Origin: Providencia alcalifaciens
GTDB taxonomy: Bacteria > Pseudomonadota > Gammaproteobacteria > Enterobacterales > Enterobacteriaceae
Assembly (NCBI GenBank): GCA_025961275.1
Contig: JAOQNJ010000001.1
Span: 1,881,353 to 1,945,352, forward strand
Length of the DNA stretch: 64,000 bases
Direction: 5' to 3'
The translations under genes and the position numbers were made by a program. Under the pieces are notes generated by a model. That model did not search any database and had not been told where the DNA came from. It worked only from the letters and a program-made list of their open reading frames with translations. Positions 7,072 to 15,737 of this stretch are shown one piece after another. How positions within the stretch are numbered: the first letter of the stretch is position 1; each line of letters begins with the position of its first letter.

Positions 7072-7249
7072 AGTCGGCGATAAGGTAAGAGTGGTTAAAG
7101 ATACGCTTGAAGGTGAAATGGAAGGCTACACTGGTGTATTTGTAAGATATGAACACCATGATGATTCATTGCTAAATTATTATGTTGAGTTTGATGATGG
7201 TGGTGAGAATTGGTTTAGGGAAGAAGAACTGGAGTTAATCAATGAATAA
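7061..7249 (+). CDS. Small beta-rich phage protein (KOW/SH3-like)
   Basis: 62 aa from GTG at 7061 with GGGGAGG upstream. The opening MKFKVGDKVRVVKDT and the later GYTGVFVRYE and YYVEFDDGGENWF blocks look like a single SH3/KOW-type beta barrel. Overlaps its neighbours on both sides (11 and 8 bases). Function unknown. Confidence 0.65.
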   Translation: MKFKVGDKVRVVKDTLEGEMEGYTGVFVRYEHHDDSLLNYYVEFDDGGENWFREEELELINE

Positions 7250-7607
7250 ATACACCGAACTATCTGACTTCGAGATTAATAAAAAGATATTCATTCTCGA
7301 TTGCAAAGAAAATGGTATTCAATATAAAAATATTGAGCAAGGAAAGGGAAGATTTAGCTTTTTTAGCCGGCGATTAAAAGCACAGATAAAATATGATAAT
7401 GAAGAAGAATGGGTGGAAACTGAATGGGTTGATGCATTTAGTAATCAAATGGCGATGAATTTAGCTGAAGTGAATAAAATAGCCATGATACCGAAAGATG
7501 GAATTTGGCATTGTGGCTCTGGCTGGAATGTGGCAGAAGATAAAAAACTAACTCGTGCGATATGCCTAGCATATTTATTAATGAAGGATGCGGAGAATGA
7601 AGGCTGA
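7242..7607 (+). CDS. NinX-like phage protein (DUF2591)
   Basis: 121 aa. It opens with MNKYTELSDFEINKKIF, close to the YSQLSDFEIN start typical of NinX/DUF2591 proteins. It shows the usual order of a central aromatic region, an IPKDGIWHCGSGWNVAEDKK block and a C-terminal RAICLAYLLMKD helix. NinX lies in the nin region or early operons of lambdoid phages and has no established activity. Overlaps the methylase gene by 11 bases. Confidence 0.6.
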   Translation: MNKYTELSDFEINKKIFILDCKENGIQYKNIEQGKGRFSFFSRRLKAQIKYDNEEEWVETEWVDAFSNQMAMNLAEVNKIAMIPKDGIWHCGSGWNVAEDKKLTRAICLAYLLMKDAENEG

Positions 7608-8142
7608 CTACGGAGGCAGCCACACACCAAAGGAATTGCGTGATAGATGGCAAACTCCCCTACCTTTATTTACAGCATTGGACGCTGAATTCGGTTTCTA
7701 TTTAGATGCCGCTGCCGATAAAAACAACCACCTTTGCACTCATTACCTCACCGAAAAGGACGACTCATTAAATTGCGACTGGGAAAGTTATGGCGCTATT
7801 TGGATTAACCCGCCCTATTCAGATATTCAGCCTTGGATTAATAAAGCCGCTGAACAATGTAAAAAGCAATTGCAACCTATCGTGATGTTAATTCCTTCAG
7901 ATACATCTGTTGGTTGGTTTAATTCAGCACTAGAAACAGTTGATGAAGTGAGATTAATTACAGGAGGCAGAATTAGCTTTATTAAAGCAGGAGCTGATAA
8001 AGCTAAAAATGGGAACAATAAAGGATCGATGCTTTTAATATGGCGTCCGTATATTAAACCACGAAAGATAATTAACACTGTTGATAGAGATGAATTAATA
8101 AATATCGGCAATCAAATATTAAATGAATGGAAAATAGCATAG
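7597..8142 (+). CDS. Phage DNA N6-adenine methyltransferase (Dam-like)
   Basis: 181 aa. Contains RWQTP at residues 17-21, a DAAAD segment after it and the catalytic NPPY at 71-74, the pattern of the small phage N6-adenine methylase family. It would transfer methyl groups from SAM to adenine in a short site such as GATC, protecting phage DNA or affecting packaging and transcription. The ATG at 7597 has AAGGA eight bases upstream; an ATG at 7588 is possible and adds three residues. Length is normal for the family. Confidence 0.82.
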   Translation: MKADYGGSHTPKELRDRWQTPLPLFTALDAEFGFYLDAAADKNNHLCTHYLTEKDDSLNCDWESYGAIWINPPYSDIQPWINKAAEQCKKQLQPIVMLIPSDTSVGWFNSALETVDEVRLITGGRISFIKAGADKAKNGNNKGSMLLIWRPYIKPRKIINTVDRDELINIGNQILNEWKIA

Positions 8143-8149
8143 GTGAATT

Positions 8150-8344
8150 ATGGATATCGCAGACTCAGCAAACGAACTCAACGAATTAAATATTAATATC
8201 TCATTATCAAATAGACAACCGGTAATTAAATCAATAAACGGAATGTGCATTTGGTGCGAAGAATTACCAACAGCAAAGAATAGCGCATATTGCAGCAAAG
8301 ATTGCGGAGATGATGATGCTCAATATAAAAGAAAGAATGGATGA
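8150..8344 (+). CDS. Small four-cysteine zinc-binding phage protein
   Basis: 64 aa. CIWC at residues 33-36 and YCSKDC at 47-52 form a CxxC-x11-CxxxC zinc site, followed by DDDAQYKRKNG. It resembles DUF2116-like zinc ribbons and TraR/DksA-type phage proteins, but lacks the coiled-coil tip of DksA. The ribosome site is weak (TAGGTGAATT). Overlaps the next gene by 29 bases. Confidence 0.65.
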   Translation: MDIADSANELNELNINISLSNRQPVIKSINGMCIWCEELPTAKNSAYCSKDCGDDDAQYKRKNG

Positions 8345-8579
8345 TGTGGTAAGAGAAAATGGAATGAGAAACGCGGCAAGGAAATGCCACACAGAACTAA
8401 AAAAATACGACAAGCTCACCGATGACATTACAAAGAAAATACTAAGCAAGCACCTACCTGAATTTGAACGAGCACTAACCCCTGAAAAGAAATTAAAGTA
8501 CACGCCTAACATGTGGCTCAATCACTACGTTAGGACGATAGACAAGGAGATTAATAGTGGCAGGAATAACCATCTCTAG
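8316..8579 (+). CDS. Phage protein, function unknown
   Basis: 87 aa. Three tandem ATGs occur at 8310, 8313 and 8316; the last is best spaced from the GGAG at about 8304. Basic and helical, with RENGMRNAARKCHTEL and PNMWLNHYVRTIDKEI blocks. Overlaps both neighbours. Not recognised. Confidence 0.55.
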   Translation: MLNIKERMDDVVRENGMRNAARKCHTELKKYDKLTDDITKKILSKHLPEFERALTPEKKLKYTPNMWLNHYVRTIDKEINSGRNNHL

Positions 8580-8925
8580 AAAAGAAGCTGCAGAGATAAT
8601 TGGCATAACTGAAAGGACTTTATCTCAATGGTGCAAGCAGGGAATTATAGCCCACACAAAGAAAAACCCCCTTAAAAAGAACTCCCCATATTTATTTACT
8701 AGATCTGCCTGTATTGCAGCGGCCAACAAATCGATACACACTATGCCAGTGAGCACTGGTGAGACAGGAGAAAGGAAACTATGTCAATATTCCAAAGAGG
8801 AAAGATCTGGTACGGGGACTACACGACGCCAAGCGGCAAGCGCATCAAGGAGTCTCTTGGCACAACGAACAAGAAGCAAGCACAGGAGCTACACGACAAA
8901 CGAAAGTCTGAACTGTGGCGCATAG
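8557..8925 (+). CDS. Excisionase-like helix-turn-helix protein
   Basis: 122 aa from GTG at 8557, preceded by AAGGAG. Residues 5-50 ([24 protein letters not shown], then a wing [13 protein letters not shown]) form a MerR/excisionase-type winged helix. Such proteins bend attachment-site DNA and steer the integrase toward excision; the position directly before int fits. The frame continues 145 bases into int, and the overlapping tail is low-complexity (serine, arginine, threonine), shaped by the int codons. A shorter ancestral protein that lost its stop is conceivable. Confidence 0.72.
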   Translation: MAGITISRKEAAEIIGITERTLSQWCKQGIIAHTKKNPLKKNSPYLFTRSACIAAANKSIHTMPVSTGETGERKLCQYSKEERSGTGTTRRQAASASRSLLAQRTRSKHRSYTTNESLNCGA

Positions 8926-9938
8926 AAAAGCTCGGTGATTTTCCGGATGTCACATTCGAGGAAGCAATCGTCCGCTGGATAGAGGAGAAAGCTGATAAAA
9001 AATCATTAGATGATGATAAAGGTCGGCTTTCCTTTTGGTTAGACCACTTCGAAGGTGTGAAGCTAAAAGATATTACAGAAGCAAAAATTTATGCAGCTGT
9101 AAGCAAGATGAGAAACAGAAAAGTTAGAGAACGGTGGGAAAAGCAAGCTGAAGCAGCAAAGCGCAAGGGAAAGGAAATCCCTGCCTACTCCGAAGCTCAA
9201 GTGACAACAGCCACAAAGGCAAAGCATCTAGCGATAATGAAATCATTGCTACGTACTGCTGAGCGAGAATGGAAGTGGCTAGAAAAGTCACCAGTAATTA
9301 AAGTACCAACAGTGAGAGAAAAACGGGTTCGGTGGCTAGAGCATCACGAAGCAAAAAGGCTGATCCGCGAATGCCCTGAGCCACTCAAATCCGTTGTTAT
9401 ATTTGCTATTTCAACTGGCCTGCGACGCTCCAACATTATCAATTTAGAGTGGAATCAGATTGATATGCAAAGAAAAGTCGCGTGGATAAATCCAGAGGAC
9501 AGTAAATCTGGACAAGCGATTGGGGTCGCTTTGAATGATACGTCCTGCCAAGTTCTCAAGGAGCAGATAGGCAATCACAACAAGTGGGTATTTGTTCACA
9601 CTGAATCAAAAAAGAGACCGGACGGAACATTAACGCCAAGCGTTAGAAAAATGAGAGTTGATTCTAACACAGCATGGAGAGCCGCACTCAAAAGAGCGGG
9701 AATAGAAAACTTCCGCTTTCATGATTTGCGGCACACATGGGCGAGCTGGTTAATTCAGTCCGGTGTCCCGCTTTCAGTTTTACAAGAAATGGGAGGCTGG
9801 GAGTCCGTTGATATGGTGAGAAGATATGCACACTTAGCACCTAATCATTTAACTGAACACGCAAAGCAAATAGATACTATTTTTGGCACTTGCGTCCCAA
9901 ATACGTCCCAGCTTGCAAAAGTGGAGATTTTTAAATGA
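8781..9938 (+). CDS. int: Tyrosine-family phage integrase
   Basis: 385 aa. An N-terminal arm-binding domain (about residues 1-55), a core-binding domain (about 58-170) and a catalytic domain (about 185-360) are visible. The active-site residues are R215 (STGLRRSN), K242 (beta-hairpin DSKSGQ), H314 and R317 (HDLRHTW), W340 in the second histidine position, and the nucleophile Y349 (RRYAHL). It would recombine phage attP with the 3' end of the adjacent tRNA-Arg gene. The gene ends 21 bases before that tRNA. It is the last gene of the left operon, as in lambda. Start ATG preceded by AGGAAAC. Confidence 0.95.
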   Translation: MSIFQRGKIWYGDYTTPSGKRIKESLGTTNKKQAQELHDKRKSELWRIEKLGDFPDVTFEEAIVRWIEEKADKKSLDDDKGRLSFWLDHFEGVKLKDITEAKIYAAVSKMRNRKVRERWEKQAEAAKRKGKEIPAYSEAQVTTATKAKHLAIMKSLLRTAEREWKWLEKSPVIKVPTVREKRVRWLEHHEAKRLIRECPEPLKSVVIFAISTGLRRSNIINLEWNQIDMQRKVAWINPEDSKSGQAIGVALNDTSCQVLKEQIGNHNKWVFVHTESKKRPDGTLTPSVRKMRVDSNTAWRAALKRAGIENFRFHDLRHTWASWLIQSGVPLSVLQEMGGWESVDMVRRYAHLAPNHLTEHAKQIDTIFGTCVPNTSQLAKVEIFK

Positions 9939-9959
9939 TGATAAGTGATTGAAAACTAA

Positions 9960-9996
9960 TGGTACGCCCTACAGGGTTCGAACCTGTGACCTACGG
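9960..9996. other. Probable attachment-site half (att core within 3' part of argU)
   Basis: The integrase gene ends at 9938 and the tRNA 3' end is at 9960. Integrases of this type recombine within the T-arm/acceptor or anticodon region. The identical partner copy should lie at the other end of the prophage, outside the window, so the exact core cannot be delimited. Confidence 0.5.
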
Positions 9997-10036
9997 CTTA
10001 GAAGGCCGTTGCTCTATCCAACTGAGCTAAGGGCGC
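9960..10036 (-). tRNA. argU: tRNA-Arg (anticodon UCU), prophage attachment site
   Basis: Minus-strand 77-nt cloverleaf. The acceptor is GCGCCCT / AGGGCGT with a G1-U72 wobble at its end, discriminator A and encoded CCA; the D-arm contains AGCTCAGTTGGATAGAGC; the anticodon arm is ACGGC-CTTCTAA-GCCGT with anticodon TCT (complement of 10000-10002); the T-arm has GGTTCGAACC. It matches E. coli argU, which lies near folD and is a known prophage site. The 3' half of the gene faces the integrase, so this end was most likely rebuilt by phage DNA at integration. It decodes the rare AGA codon. Confidence 0.96.
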
Positions 10037-10075
10037 ATTTTGAAATGCTTCAGCCTATCAGGCTGATGGCGTTGA

Positions 10076-10103
10076 ATTATACGGTTGCTGAGCGCCGAGT
10101 CAA
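10076..10103 (-). promoter_or_regulatory. Sigma-70 promoter of argU
   Basis: On the minus strand: TTGACT (10103-10098), a 16-bp spacer, then a perfect TATAAT (10081-10076). The -10 box ends 40 bases before the first tRNA nucleotide, giving a short 5' leader of about 30 nt. Confidence 0.85.
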
Positions 10104-10223
10104 TGGCTTTTATCCACTTAAATTGCTATCTGCTCATTTTATGTTTGAGAGAGGACTGACATTAGGGCTAAGTTCTGACAAAATAGGCACATCCCAAAGC
10201 CTCATATATGGATTAAATCACAG

Positions 10224-11081
10224 ATGTTAGCAAAAACTATTGATGGGAAAACGATTGCGCAGACAATTCGGCAGGAAATTGCCCAAAAAGTACAAAAACG
10301 TATAGCGCAAGGGAAACGAGCTCCTGGTCTTGCCGTTATTCTCGTTGGCGCAAATCCTGCTTCTCAAATTTATGTCGGCAGTAAACGCCGTGCATGTGAA
10401 GAAGTTGGCTTCCTATCTCGTTCTTATGATTTGCCTGATACCACCAGCGAAGCTGAGCTCCTCAAACTGATTGATGATTTGAATCAAGATACTGAAATTG
10501 ATGGAATTTTAGTCCAACTACCATTACCTGCTGGTATCGATAACGTTAAAGTGATTGAACGCATTCATCCAGATAAAGATGTCGATGGATTCCACCCGTA
10601 TAATGTCGGTCGCCTATGTCAACGTGCACCACGTCTACGCCCTTGCACACCGAGAGGTATCGTCACTTTACTCGACCGCTATAATATTAACACTTATGGC
10701 TTAAATGCCGTGATCATTGGCGCTTCGAACATTGTTGGCCGCCCAATGAGCCTAGAGTTATTACTTGCAGGTTGTACAACAACAGTCACGCATCGCTTTA
10801 CTAAAGATCTCGAACAACATGTCCGCAATGCAGATTTGCTGGTTGTTGCGGTCGGAAAACCGAATTTTATTCCCGGTGAATGGGTTAAACCCGGCGCAAT
10901 CGTGATTGATGTAGGGATTAACCGTCTTGAAAATGGTAAAGTAACTGGTGATGTTGACTTTGATGAAGCATCAAAACACGCATCTTGGATCACCCCTGTT
11001 CCCGGTGGTGTTGGGCCAATGACAGTGGCGACACTTATCCAAAACACGCTACAAGCGTGCGAAGAATATCACGATATTTAA
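10224..11081 (+). CDS. folD: Bifunctional methylene-THF dehydrogenase / methenyl-THF cyclohydrolase
   Basis: 285 aa, full length. Shows the family blocks [22 protein letters not shown] (about residues 34-55, including the catalytic Y and K), QLPLPAGID (about 98-106), [11 protein letters not shown] (about 118-128), the Rossmann-type [15 protein letters not shown], and the C-terminal [10 protein letters not shown]. In the cytosol it interconverts 5,10-methylene-, methenyl- and 10-formyl-tetrahydrofolate for purine and formyl-Met synthesis. It is followed 17 bases later by ybcJ, as in E. coli. The Shine-Dalgarno is weak (AATCACAG). Confidence 0.96.
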   Translation: MLAKTIDGKTIAQTIRQEIAQKVQKRIAQGKRAPGLAVILVGANPASQIYVGSKRRACEEVGFLSRSYDLPDTTSEAELLKLIDDLNQDTEIDGILVQLPLPAGIDNVKVIERIHPDKDVDGFHPYNVGRLCQRAPRLRPCTPRGIVTLLDRYNINTYGLNAVIIGASNIVGRPMSLELLLAGCTTTVTHRFTKDLEQHVRNADLLVVAVGKPNFIPGEWVKPGAIVIDVGINRLENGKVTGDVDFDEASKHASWITPVPGGVGPMTVATLIQNTLQACEEYHDI

Positions 11082-11098
11082 TGTAATCAGGAGCAGTA

Positions 11099-11311
11099 AT
11101 GGAAATTTTTAAACTTGAAGGTCACCCACACATTGAACTGTGTGATTTGCTTAAAATCGAAGGATGGGCAGAGAGTGGTGCAATGGCCAAAGCGATGATC
11201 GCTGATGGTTTAGTTCAAGTTGATGGTGTCATTGAAACTCGTAAGCGCTGCAAAATCCTCGCAGGCAAAATTGTTTCTTTGGGAAGTCAAAAGATTAAAG
11301 TCGAAGACTAA
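11099..11311 (+). CDS. ybcJ: S4-like RNA-binding protein YbcJ
   Basis: 70 aa, essentially one S4-type RNA-binding fold: HIELCDLLKIEGWAESGAMAKAMIADGLVQVDGVIETRKRCKI. Length and sequence match E. coli YbcJ, a small cytosolic protein thought to bind structured RNA, possibly ribosomal. Co-transcribed with folD (17-base gap with a GGAGCAG site). No biochemical role is firmly known. Confidence 0.92.
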   Translation: MEIFKLEGHPHIELCDLLKIEGWAESGAMAKAMIADGLVQVDGVIETRKRCKILAGKIVSLGSQKIKVED

Positions 11312-11782
11312 GCCATAACCGATAGTAAGCTGAAGTTAATTTCAGCTTACTTTTCTTATCATCAACCCCATTAAATTTATTATCCTTTTTTTAATTCGCA
11401 TCTTACCTTTCAAGCAGTTTACTTCCTCTCTAACAGGCTTAACACCTAATTAAATCAATAAAAATCAAGATAATAGAAATAATTTCATCATTGAAATAAC
11501 ACTAATCGTGCTCAGTTAGTCACATACCCAATATCATTTCAGCCATTCAAAAAAATCAGGCTTCCAATCGAATTTTCTAATAATTAAATTCCCTCTATAC
11601 TTTTTTTTGTATAAAAAAAGCCCACCTACATCCCAGTTTTTTCCTTTCTTATAAAACAAAATGGACTTCAGCAAATATTCAGCCCTATAATAAATTACGT
11701 TAATTAATGCGAGAATGATCACACTTACGCATTAATTCATTGGTCAGTAACCGACAAATTCGAGTAAATTATCTCCATAACA

Positions 11783-11796
11783 CGAAACGTTTCAGC
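11783..11796. promoter_or_regulatory. Cra (FruR) operator 1 of fruBKA
   Basis: CGAAACGTTTCAGC is the reverse complement of the Cra consensus GCTGAAACGTTTCA except at its last base. It contains the perfect palindrome GAAACGTTTC at 11784-11793. Cra represses fruBKA until fructose-1-phosphate, the FruA product, releases it. It lies 100 bases before the fruB ATG. Confidence 0.85.
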
Positions 11797-11856
11797 TTTA
11801 TTGGTAACGATAACATTTACAAACAAAGCTCAAAATCATACGTTTTCTTCACCCTT

Positions 11857-11870
11857 GCTGAATCGATTCT
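11857..11870. promoter_or_regulatory. Cra (FruR) operator 2 of fruBKA
   Basis: GCTGAATCGATTCT matches the Cra pattern GCTGAAWCGWTTCA closely. Two operators upstream of fruB, one proximal to the start codon, is the arrangement in E. coli. Confidence 0.78.
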
Positions 11871-11895
11871 TTAACGGTGATACTCAGGAGAAATT

Positions 11896-13041
11896 ATGTT
11901 TAACCTGTCAGTACAAGACATTCATCTTGCCGCGACCGCAGATAGTAAAGAAAATGCTATCAAACAAGTTGCCTCCGCGCTGACTGAAGCCGGTTATGTT
12001 AAAGATGGTTATGTACTTGGAATGCTAAATAGAGAAAACCAAGCACCAACTTTCCTTGGTAACGGTATTGCTATTCCTCACGGTACAACAGATACCCGCG
12101 ATCAGGTTCTAAAAACTGGCGTCGCTGTCTTTCAATTTCCACAAGGTATTGATTGGGGCGAAGATCAAACTGCTTATATCGTTATCGGTATTGCGGCACA
12201 ATCTAACGAACACTTGGCATTACTACGCCAATTAACCCATGTTCTTAGTGATGAAACTATTGCTCAAGCCATGGCTAAAGCTGATTCAGCAGAGCTTTTA
12301 CGTCGCTTGCTAATGGGCGAGAAAAAGATCAAGCCAATCAAATTTGATGGCTCGATGGTGACATTAAATGCAGATACTAAAAGCCTAAGTTCTCTGCAAG
12401 CATTGAATCTTGTTCATCTACAAGATGAGCAAGTGGTCGCGCCTGAGTTTATGACTCATGTATTAACGAATACACCACATTATCTCGGACAAGGTGTTTG
12501 GCTGAGCGATAGCCCAAATGGCAATCTGCACAGCGCCATCACTCTTGCGACACCGAAATCACCGCTGAATCACCAAGATTTACCCGTAAAAATGCTGATT
12601 ACCTTATCTTACGCAGATGACCAACCAGCAGCGTTTTTACGCAACCTCAATCAACTTCTTCAGCATCAACAAATTGATACGCTGTTACAAGTGACGGATG
12701 CTGATGCACTTGCTGCATTGCTGATAGGAACAGAGCAGTCGCAATCAGTAACTACAGACGGACTTACTGAAGAGTTTGTTATTCGTAACCCTCATGGGTT
12801 GCATACTCGTCCAAGCACATTGCTGGTAAGTACAATTAAGAAATTTGAGAGCACCATTACTGTTGCCAATCTTGATGGTACGGCAAAACCAGTTAACGGA
12901 CGCAGTTTAATGAAAGTCGTCAGCTTAGGTGCAAAAAAAGGTCATCGATTACAGTTCCATGCTGAAGGTGTGGATGCAGCTGAAGCGATGTCTGCAATTG
13001 GTCAAGCCATTAATGATGGCCTTGGTGAGGAGGTCGCATGA
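11896..13041 (+). CDS. fruB: Fructose PTS diphosphoryl transfer protein (EIIA-FPr)
   Basis: 381 aa. N-terminal PTS EIIA domain with phospho-acceptor H62 in GIAIPHG; a central linker domain; C-terminal HPr-like domain (about 295-378) with phospho-acceptor H303 in NPHGLHTRPS. It carries phosphate from enzyme I to FruA during fructose uptake. First gene of fruBKA; its stop overlaps fruK by 4 bases. Start follows CAGGAGAAATT. Repression by Cra is predicted from two upstream operators. Confidence 0.96.
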   Translation: MFNLSVQDIHLAATADSKENAIKQVASALTEAGYVKDGYVLGMLNRENQAPTFLGNGIAIPHGTTDTRDQVLKTGVAVFQFPQGIDWGEDQTAYIVIGIAAQSNEHLALLRQLTHVLSDETIAQAMAKADSAELLRRLLMGEKKIKPIKFDGSMVTLNADTKSLSSLQALNLVHLQDEQVVAPEFMTHVLTNTPHYLGQGVWLSDSPNGNLHSAITLATPKSPLNHQDLPVKMLITLSYADDQPAAFLRNLNQLLQHQQIDTLLQVTDADALAALLIGTEQSQSVTTDGLTEEFVIRNPHGLHTRPSTLLVSTIKKFESTITVANLDGTAKPVNGRSLMKVVSLGAKKGHRLQFHAEGVDAAEAMSAIGQAINDGLGEEVA

Positions 13042-13982
13042 GCCGCAGAGTCGCTACTATAACCTTAAATCCTGCTTATGATCTGGTTGGCTTATTACCT
13101 GAAATCGATAAAGGTGAAGTTAACTTAGTCAATACAGCTGGCCTTCATGCAGCAGGTAAAGGCATTAATGTTGCCAAGGTACTCAAAAATTTGGGTATTG
13201 ATGTGACTGTTGGTGGCTTTTTAGGTAAAGAAAATCAGGATGGTTTTCAAAAAACTTTCAGTGAAACAGGTATTGCCAATCGCTTTCAAGTCGTTGAAGG
13301 GCGTACGCGGATCAATGTGAAGCTCACTGAAAAAACGGGTGAAGTCACAGATTTTAACTTCTCAGGTTTTGAAGTCACTAAAGCTGACTGGCAACGATTC
13401 GTGAGTGACTCACTTAGCTGGGCGGGTCAATTCGACATGATTTGTGTGAGCGGTAGTATTCCACAAGGTGTTGCATTAGAAGATTTCACCAAATGGATGA
13501 TGCGCCTACGTAATGAGTGCATGTGTGTGATTTTCGATAGTAGCCGTGAAGCCTTAGTCGCGGGGTTAAAAGCCTCCCCTTGGTTGGTAAAACCAAATCA
13601 CCGTGAGCTAGAGATTTGGGCTGGAAAGCCGCTACCAACACGTAAAGATGTTGTTGATGCTGCTAATCAACTTCGTGCTCAAGGCATTGCTCATGTGGTG
13701 ATTTCTTTAGGTGCTGAAGGTGCAATGTGGGTTAACTCATCCGGTGCTTGGTTCGCTAAACCACCAAAATGTGACGTGATCAGCACTGTTGGCGCGGGTG
13801 ACTCCATGGTTGGGGGGCTGATTTACGGCCTTATGATGCGCCAAACCAGTGAACATACCCTGCGTTTGGCAACAGCGGTTTCTGCTCTTGCTGTTTCGCA
13901 ACCAAATGTTGGCGTGACAGATCGTGAACAGCTTGCACGCATGATGGCGCGTATCGATTTACAACCCTTCAAGCCTGAGTAA
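13038..13982 (+). CDS. fruK: 1-phosphofructokinase
   Basis: 314 aa PfkB-family kinase. It has the N-terminal GKGINVAKVLKNLG nucleoside/sugar-binding signature (about residues 41-54) and the C-terminal VGAGDSMVGG signature with catalytic base D255. Converts fructose-1-phosphate, produced by FruAB, to fructose-1,6-bisphosphate in the cytosol. Overlaps fruB by ATGA and is followed 11 bases later by fruA. Full family length. Confidence 0.96.
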   Translation: MSRRVATITLNPAYDLVGLLPEIDKGEVNLVNTAGLHAAGKGINVAKVLKNLGIDVTVGGFLGKENQDGFQKTFSETGIANRFQVVEGRTRINVKLTEKTGEVTDFNFSGFEVTKADWQRFVSDSLSWAGQFDMICVSGSIPQGVALEDFTKWMMRLRNECMCVIFDSSREALVAGLKASPWLVKPNHRELEIWAGKPLPTRKDVVDAANQLRAQGIAHVVISLGAEGAMWVNSSGAWFAKPPKCDVISTVGAGDSMVGGLIYGLMMRQTSEHTLRLATAVSALAVSQPNVGVTDREQLARMMARIDLQPFKPE

Positions 13983-13993
13983 GGAAGGACACT

Positions 13994-15688
13994 ATGAAAA
14001 TTTTTATTACAGCAAGCCATCAACAAGCTCCAGCAGCGGCATGGCTAGCACTCGATGCATTAAAAACTAGCGCTTCTGCACAGGCCTTGACTCTCACCGA
14101 ATCACTCTCAGATGCAGAGGTTGTGATCGTCGCAGGTGCTCATGCACCTGCTGATGCAGATCTTACCGGTAAAAAAGTGTATTTTGGCTCGCTAGAAAGT
14201 GCGGTCCAAGATCCTGCTGAATTTTTAAAGCAAGCACAGCAGCAAGCAACTCTTTATGAGCCTGCTGAACAATCAGCTGAAACTTCAGCAACATTTTCTG
14301 TTTTAGCGGTAACAGCCTGCCCTACTGGCGTTGCGCATACTTATATGTCAGCAGAAGCACTCGAAGCTGAAGCGAAAAAACGCGGCTGGGATATTAAAGT
14401 CGAGACTCGCGGTTCAGTAGGTGTTGGTAATGAAATTACGTCTGAAGAAATTGCGAAAGCTGACTTAGTGATCGTCGCTGCTGATATTGAAGTGAATGTC
14501 GATAAATTTGCGGGTAAACGCATGTATCGCACCTCCACCAGCGCAGCACTGAAGAAAACAGCTCAAGAAATGGATAAAGCGCAAAAAGAAGCGTCAATAT
14601 TCACACCTCAGGGCGGTAATTCAGGTACGCAATCCAGTGGCAAAAGTGAGAAAGGCGGTGTCTATCGTCACTTGTTAACGGGTGTGTCTTATATGCTACC
14701 GATGGTGGTAGCCGGTGGTCTGTGTACCGCTCTCTCTTTTGCGTTCGGTTTAGATGCTTCCAATGTCGAAGGTTCGCTAGCTTGGGCATTAAGCTTACTT
14801 GGTGGCCAAACTGCTCTGGGTCTGATGGTACCGGTATTATCGGGTTACATCGCGTATTCGATTGCAGATAGGACAGGTTTAACACCCGGCTTAGTCGGTG
14901 GTGTGCTAGCAACAACATTAGGGGCTGGGTTCTTAGGTGGTATTATTTCCGGTTTCCTTGCGGGTTACAGTGCGCACTTTATCAGCACTAGATTGAAATT
15001 ACCGCAAACGATGGAAGCCTTGAAGCCCATCTTAATTGTACCGCTGATTTCAACTCTGATTACTGGACTCGCGATGATCTATGTCATCGGACATCCTGTT
15101 GCTTGGTTGATGGATTCGTTAACACATTGGCTCAATACCATGGGCACCACTAATGCAGTCATTCTTGGCGCTATTTTAGGTGCAATGATGTGTACGGATA
15201 TGGGTGGACCGGTTAACAAAGCGGCTTACGCTTTTGGTGTTGGTTTATTAAGCTCTCAAACCTATGCGCCAATGGCTGCTATCATGGCGGCAGGTATGGT
15301 ACCACCATTAGCGATGGGTATTGCGACCCTCATTGCCAAACATAAATTTGTGCCAGCAGAACGTGAAGCCGGTAAAGCCTCTTTCGTCCTCGGCTTATGC
15401 TTTATTTCGGAAGGTGCGATTCCATTTGCAGCTAAAGACCCTGTGCGTGTATTACCATCATGTATTATTGGTGGCGCAATCACGGGTGCATTATCAATGT
15501 ACTTAGGTATTCACTTGATGGCACCACACGGTGGATTGTTTGTTCTATTAATTCCTGGCGCAATCAACCATGTATTGATGTATTTAGTGGCGATTGTTAT
15601 CGGTACGCTAGTTTCTGGTATCTTGTATGCACTGCTGAAAAAAACCAGTACGCAAGAAGCACAAAAAGAAATGGCAAGTCTGAGTTAA
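13994..15688 (+). CDS. fruA: Fructose-specific PTS enzyme IIB'BC
   Basis: 564 aa. Degenerate IIB' domain (about 1-95), functional IIB domain with phospho-cysteine C109 in TACPTGVAHTYMSAEAL, then the IIC membrane domain (about 225-550, multiple helices, with GGPVNKAAYAFGVG). It imports fructose through the inner membrane and releases fructose-1-phosphate for FruK. Ribosome site AAGGAAGGACACT. Ends just before a strong terminator, closing the operon. Confidence 0.96.
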   Translation: MKIFITASHQQAPAAAWLALDALKTSASAQALTLTESLSDAEVVIVAGAHAPADADLTGKKVYFGSLESAVQDPAEFLKQAQQQATLYEPAEQSAETSATFSVLAVTACPTGVAHTYMSAEALEAEAKKRGWDIKVETRGSVGVGNEITSEEIAKADLVIVAADIEVNVDKFAGKRMYRTSTSAALKKTAQEMDKAQKEASIFTPQGGNSGTQSSGKSEKGGVYRHLLTGVSYMLPMVVAGGLCTALSFAFGLDASNVEGSLAWALSLLGGQTALGLMVPVLSGYIAYSIADRTGLTPGLVGGVLATTLGAGFLGGIISGFLAGYSAHFISTRLKLPQTMEALKPILIVPLISTLITGLAMIYVIGHPVAWLMDSLTHWLNTMGTTNAVILGAILGAMMCTDMGGPVNKAAYAFGVGLLSSQTYAPMAAIMAAGMVPPLAMGIATLIAKHKFVPAEREAGKASFVLGLCFISEGAIPFAAKDPVRVLPSCIIGGAITGALSMYLGIHLMAPHGGLFVLLIPGAINHVLMYLVAIVIGTLVSGILYALLKKTSTQEAQKEMASLS

Positions 15689-15710
15689 TTACAACCATGA
15701 TATCTATTCG

Positions 15711-15737
15711 ATCCCCCATATTTGGGGGATTTTTTTA
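15711..15737 (+). terminator. Rho-independent terminator of fruBKA
   Basis: ATCCCCCAT-AT-TTGGGGGAT forms a GC-rich stem followed by TTTTTT (15731-15736), 23 bases after the fruA stop. Confidence 0.93.

Larger units (their letters stand above)
1..9960 (+). mobile_element. Lambdoid prophage, left early operon up to the attachment tRNA (partial)
   Basis: A run of about 25 small co-oriented genes separated by a few bases or overlapping, ending in an excisionase-like gene and a tyrosine integrase that abuts the 3' end of a tRNA-Arg gene. The order N-like antiterminator, opposite-strand SieB-like gene, unknown small genes, exonuclease, SSB, NinX-like protein, adenine methylase, xis, int is the order of a lambda pL operon. 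The repressor, replication, lysis and structural genes and the second attachment site must lie left of position 1. No terminase, capsid or tail gene is visible here, so the prophage's completeness cannot be judged. Confidence 0.92.
11312..11895. other. 584-bp intergenic region upstream of the fructose operon
   Basis: Holds the fruB control region with two Cra-type operators near its right end. The rest is AT-rich. A 62-codon minus-strand frame (11534-11722, GTG start, no ribosome site) is open, with a C-terminus WKPDFFEWLK, but has no support. A possible stem AGCTGAAGTTAATTTCAGCT (about 11329-11346) follows ybcJ and may terminate it. Confidence 0.6.

Noticed and set aside
9949..10230. 93-aa plus-strand frame across the tRNA
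   Set aside because: It is antisense to argU and ends inside folD; no ribosome site.
11534..11722. 62-aa minus-strand frame upstream of fruB
   Set aside because: GTG start without ribosome site and no recognisable family. Left out as a gene, mentioned in the region entry.
14601..14918. 105-aa minus-strand frame inside fruA
   Set aside because: Shadow of a long, strongly conserved PTS gene; no independent signals. The same applies to the antisense frames in folD, copA, ybaL and ushA.
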